From contig JAKQGD010000004.1 of the NCBI GenBank assembly GCA_029573365.1, forward strand, positions 1 through 8,928: a DNA stretch of 8,928 nucleotides. The letters run 5' to 3'. Positions 5,540-8,928 of this stretch are shown piece by piece. Within the stretch, counting starts at the first letter, position 1. The number at the start of each line of letters is the position of its first letter. This DNA comes from Bacteroidota bacterium (GTDB lineage Bacteria > Bacteroidota > Bacteroidia > Chitinophagales > Saprospiraceae). The position numbers and the translations under genes were made by a program. The notes under the pieces were generated by a model that did not search any database, was not told where the DNA came from, and worked only from the letters and a program-made list of their open reading frames with translations.

Positions 5540-8500
5540 TCAGAGCTTTACCAGTTTTTCGAAGCCGCTTTCCCTGCTCAGGTTAAGTTCGGCAGACCGT
5601 ATTCTGACCTTGTAAAGATATACTCCACGGGCGAGTCCTGATCCTAAATCGTCACGTCCATCCCACGGTATGTCATTAACTCTGAATCCGGAAATATATT
5701 TTCTTTCTGTTATGCTTTTTATCAATTTTCCGGAGATGGTATAAATGTCTACGACAATGTCCAGCTCTGTGTTTGCAAGATCATGTTCGAACATAAAGGT
5801 GGTGGTCTTATTAAACGGATTGGGATAGTTATACACATGACTAAGCCTGGCAGTGCCATCATCGGCTACTGTAAAGTCTATTCTTCGCTCCGTGGAGTTG
5901 CCTCCGATATCCCAGCATTTGGCCACAATATAATGGGTGCCTCTGGACAGGCCTTTTAATGGAAACCGTACCGATCCACTGGTATAATCGTCCTTGCTGG
6001 CTTCATAAAAGTCATTGAGGACGTAGGTATTTCTGTTGTCGCCATCCAGGATGGCAGTGATGTCCTGCCCTATGGCGTTGCCGGTCACATTGATGCCAAA
6101 ATCGTCATTAAGATCCAGCAGTAGTACCGGATTGGCATTGGTGACTCCGCCGGAGACAAAACTTTTGTCATTCATAAATATTGACATATTGGGTCCCTGA
6201 TTGTCAGTAATGCCTGATTTTGACGAACCACCTATGAGGAAATCACTGAACACGCCGGCAGCATCGGTATTGGTATCGTTGTCAGCATACATAGAAAGTC
6301 TTCCCTGGCCATAGCTGTAATTTATATTTTTAGGCACCCAGAAACTGAAGGTCCACTTCCCTCCCGATACGGTTGCGGCTCCTTTAAACAGGATGTTGCG
6401 GTATGATGTAAATGTAAACCGTGGCGATCCGGGGTCATTGCCCAGGGTGGTCAGGGTCGATTTTTTGTCATAAATGGTGGGGTATATGGTTCCGTTAAAA
6501 CCGCTTATAAGCTGGCCGTTATCGTCAGCCAGAAAACCTTCCATTGTTACTTTCTCCAGTGCTCTGAGCGTATCGAAAGTAGCCGCAGGGTCCTTGCCAT
6601 TGACAGATGTCACTACTATATTGTGTCTTGGTATGGCTACTTTTAGAGAGGGGTCTCCGAGCAAAGTAAATTTTCTGGAGTTGACCCTGAATGCTGCTCC
6701 CTGATATTTGTTTTTGCCTTCGGCCAATACATACCCTATGGTTGGAGCTATGCCGTTGACTTTTTTATACAGAAGACTGTGGGCAGCATCGGTGAGCAAT
6801 TTGTTCGAATTGGTATAAACGGCTCTTGTGGTGGTGAGCATGGCTATGGCTCCGCCTTTGGGATTTAGCATTGCATATTCTGCGGGCGACACTACCGCCG
6901 GGTCATCATATGCTCCAAACGAGCAGGTGGCAGTAATCAGGATGCTCAGGTGGTTGATATTGGTCCATGCCTGTATATCAGGTACAGTAAGTATCCTCTC
7001 CTGTGCCCAACCCAGTGGCCCCCCGTGTCCCAGATAGGTCAGGGATATCTGGCCTTTAAAGATGTTTTCGTTGATGCTCTTATTAGCGTCGGGAAATCTG
7101 TTTTCGCCGGGTGTGGAAACCTGGTTGTATGCGTCAGCATAAACTTTCTGCTGGTTGTATACAGGATAACGCCCCTCATCATTGCGGGCGATTTCGTCCA
7201 TATCCCGGAGATGGGTATTGCTGTCTTCGTCATCGGCTACATAGCCAGATCTGATCCTCCAGTCTCCAAAGGTTTCTGTTGATGTTTCGTAATGTATGAT
7301 TTTATCCACCAGAGTTTTTGCTTCCTCAGGAGTTTTTGCAGGGAGTCTTCCGACATAGATGTCCAGGCTTCCTTGGAGGTCAAAGCCTTCCTCGGGTCCC
7401 AGCAGGCCATAAAAGTCATCGGCAGGAAAACCGTCAATAGGGTCCAGCGATTCGTCGGTTTCATAGGCGGGAACAAAGTTTTGGGCAGGGATGTCTTTTA
7501 CAAGACCCTTGTAGTCATAGCTGCCATCACCAAAAAGCAGGATATACCTGTATGCCGGGTTTCTTTCCAGCAACATCCTGGCCATGTCACGGATCGCTCC
7601 GGGGTCTGTCCTTCCGCAGCTGAATTCGTTATAAACCTGTTCTGTGGTGGCAGCAAGTACCTTGAATCCCGATTCTCTGGTCCTGTGTTCCGCCAGCCTT
7701 AGAGCTTCATCTTTAAAAGCGGGGTGGTAAACAATAATCATGTCCTCATCGGACATGGCATGAAGGTTTTGGTTTGTCACTTTGCCTGCAGCCACGGGTT
7801 CGAAAGCCACAGCGGGTCCACCGAAAGATATAAATTCATGCAATGCTCCCTGCGGGTTAAATGCGAAAGTCTGGTTATTGACCGGGGTTATCTCCCTTAC
7901 ATTATAAATGTCGGTTACGTCCCAGATTGTTTGTCCCGTCAGGTTTTCAGCCTTAAAAGCAGCTACGTCTGCGGTTATAGTGGCCCTGGAGCGGAAAGTC
8001 TGTTGCTGAGACTGCCCAAAAATAAGTTTTCTGCTGTTTACAATCTGAAGATAGTCAAGCCACCCCTCAGTATTTGAAGACGATGCAGGATAGGTGATTA
8101 TAACGCTGAGATTGGCATCTATGATTTCAAAGGTTTCGATTATAGACACCCTGCGTGCATACAGGGATTCTGCATTGGATACTGTGACGGAATTGATGTT
8201 TTTGGTGATATTTTTGGAACCAATTCTGAGAGAAACCGGCAAGGCAGTCAAGCTCCTCCCTGCAAACACCATCTCCACAGACATGGGCGACAGATTGTCC
8301 AGGCCTGAAAAATCAAATCTTGAACTGTAGTCTTTTTCCCTGGATCCACTGTTGAAGATGTCACCGTACCAGTCTTTGCCGGTACCTTCGGTACCGCTAA
8401 ACGAACCCAGGAGATTGACTTTGTCGTCTTCCAGTCTTTGAAGCATATCATAGGTGGTTGTTGTGACCACCGGCTCCTGAGATGGTGTGGCTGATTTGGT

Positions 8501-8928
8501 TATTCTTTTACCGTCAGTTCCATCCAGCTTTAGAAATATATAGTTGTGGTCATCATAAATATTTTTATCAAAGCTGTACCTCATAGAAGTATTGTCGTAT
8601 CTCCATACATCAGCCCCTTCGGCATAAAATAATATTTGGTCACCGGCATCAAATTTGCCATCCTCGGCACCTGTTACGGTGATGCTCATTTCCTCCAAGT
8701 CATCAGTCCTGAGTGCAGAGTTTCTTTCCGGTATTCTCCCGCCACGGTTGCCATAGACCTTTATTTTGGCAGGATTGATTTTGGATGCGTCAATCCCCAG
8801 GCTGGATTCAAGAAAATTTCTGGTCATGCGGTATACTCCGGTTTTGTTTATCCGCACTTTATAGATGTCACCGGCAGCCAGAACCGACGTCATGGTTCCT
8901 ACCGGCCCACGTCCTGACGCCTGTATAG
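5540..8928 (-). CDS. porU: Type IX secretion sortase PorU (C25 peptidase), 5' end outside window
   Basis: Gingipain-like cysteine protease on the outer surface that removes the C-terminal sorting domain from T9SS cargo and attaches the product to the surface or releases it. Counting from the in-frame Met at 8893, residues 1-22 (SVLAAGDIYKVRINKTGVYR) match the conserved N-terminal PorU segment. The C25 domain spans about 383-755, with FGDGSYDYKG at 454-463 and the catalytic dyad His623 in YLGHGG and Cys657 in TATCSFG. A beta-rich region follows, then a FlgD-like/T9SS C-terminal domain from YNYPNPFN (1021-1028) through GVYLYKV (1090-1096) to the end. The frame stays open for 11 more codons beyond that Met to the window edge, so the Met is internal and the signal peptide and true start lie outside. 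The visible length (about 1,128 residues) is close to known PorU proteins of roughly 1,150-1,270. It precedes porV on the same strand. Confidence 0.96.
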   Translation of the reverse strand, partial: IQASGRGPVGTMTSVLAAGDIYKVRINKTGVYRMTRNFLESSLGIDASKINPAKIKVYGNRGGRIPERNSALRTDDLEEMSITVTGAEDGKFDAGDQILFYAEGADVWRYDNTSMRYSFDKNIYDDHNYIFLKLDGTDGKRITKSATPSQEPVVTTTTYDMLQRLEDDKVNLLGSFSGTEGTGKDWYGDIFNSGSREKDYSSRFDFSGLDNLSPMSVEMVFAGRSLTALPVSLRIGSKNITKNINSVTVSNAESLYARRVSIIETFEIIDANLSVIITYPASSSNTEGWLDYLQIVNSRKLIFGQSQQQTFRSRATITADVAAFKAENLTGQTIWDVTDIYNVREITPVNNQTFAFNPQGALHEFISFGGPAVAFEPVAAGKVTNQNLHAMSDEDMIIVYHPAFKDEALRLAEHRTRESGFKVLAATTEQVYNEFSCGRTDPGAIRDMARMLLERNPAYRYILLFGDGSYDYKGLVKDIPAQNFVPAYETDESLDPIDGFPADDFYGLLGPEEGFDLQGSLDIYVGRLPAKTPEEAKTLVDKIIHYETSTETFGDWRIRSGYVADDEDSNTHLRDMDEIARNDEGRYPVYNQQKVYADAYNQVSTPGENRFPDANKSINENIFKGQISLTYLGHGGPLGWAQERILTVPDIQAWTNINHLSILITATCSFGAYDDPAVVSPAEYAMLNPKGGAIAMLTTTRAVYTNSNKLLTDAAHSLLYKKVNGIAPTIGYVLAEGKNKYQGAAFRVNSRKFTLLGDPSLKVAIPRHNIVVTSVNGKDPAATFDTLRALEKVTMEGFLADDNGQLISGFNGTIYPTIYDKKSTLTTLGNDPGSPRFTFTSYRNILFKGAATVSGGKWTFSFWVPKNINYSYGQGRLSMYADNDTNTDAAGVFSDFLIGGSSKSGITDNQGPNMSIFMNDKSFVSGGVTNANPVLLLDLNDDFGINVTGNAIGQDITAILDGDNRNTYVLNDFYEASKDDYTSGSVRFPLKGLSRGTHYIVAKCWDIGGNSTERRIDFTVADDGTARLSHVYNYPNPFNKTTTFMFEHDLANTELDIVVDIYTISGKLIKSITERKYISGFRVNDIPWDGRDDLGSGLARGVYLYKVRIRSAELNLSRESGFEKLVKL

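Noticed and set aside
7292..7702. Plus-strand open frame of 136 codons within porU
   Set aside because: It is antisense to the C25 peptidase region of PorU, has no recognisable motifs and no promoter-like region of its own.
8377..8397. Repeated CGGTACC/GGTACCG sequence in porU
   Set aside because: It is explained by the coding repeat Gly-Thr-Glu-Gly-Thr-Gly within an intact frame.

Overview
The window looks like chromosomal DNA from a gliding or protein-secreting member of the Bacteroidota. The strongest sign is an adjacent porU-porV pair, the sortase and outer-membrane barrel of the type IX secretion system (T9SS), which is essentially restricted to this phylum. Two upstream regions carry the Bacteroidota -7 promoter box TAnnTTTG, and gene starts are preceded by A/T-rich leaders instead of strong Shine-Dalgarno sites. 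Moderate base composition and gene style suggest Cytophagales or a relative, but the order cannot be fixed from the sequence alone.

Layout, left to right. (1) 1-1138, minus: a Dgt-type dNTP triphosphohydrolase with an HD metal site; its C-terminus lies outside the window. (2) 1244-1948, minus: a DUF4197 lipoprotein. (3) 1974-2942, minus: a MoxR-type AAA+ ATPase only 25 bases upstream of the lipoprotein gene, so the two probably share a transcript. (4) 2943-3114: a divergent A/T-rich intergenic region with a possible promoter on each strand and an imperfect inverted repeat between them. (5) 3115-3975, plus: a two-TM SPFH/band-7 protein. (6) 4004-4192, plus: a small Arc-like ribbon-helix-helix protein, apparently co-transcribed with it. 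(7) 4194-4222: a strong hairpin with T-tracts on both sides, a shared terminator for the converging transcripts. (8) 4233-5486, minus: porV. (9) 5540-8928, minus: porU, intact to its C-terminus but running off the right edge at its N-terminus.

How the genes work together. PorU and PorV are partners: PorV collects T9SS cargo at the outer membrane and PorU cleaves the C-terminal sorting domain and helps attach the product to the surface. The SPFH/Arc pair looks like a small self-contained module, a membrane scaffold plus a likely DNA-binding regulator. The inverted repeat upstream of the SPFH gene is a candidate operator, but this is inference. The MoxR-DUF4197 pair is unusual because no vWA-domain or DUF58 partner of MoxR is visible. 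The dGTPase is probably a separate unit with its own -7 box.

No RNA genes, CRISPR arrays, insertion sequences or tandem repeats were seen. All gaps between genes are under 200 bases. No wholly new system is evident. The least-explained parts are the SPFH/Arc module with its upstream repeat, and the MoxR-lipoprotein pair.
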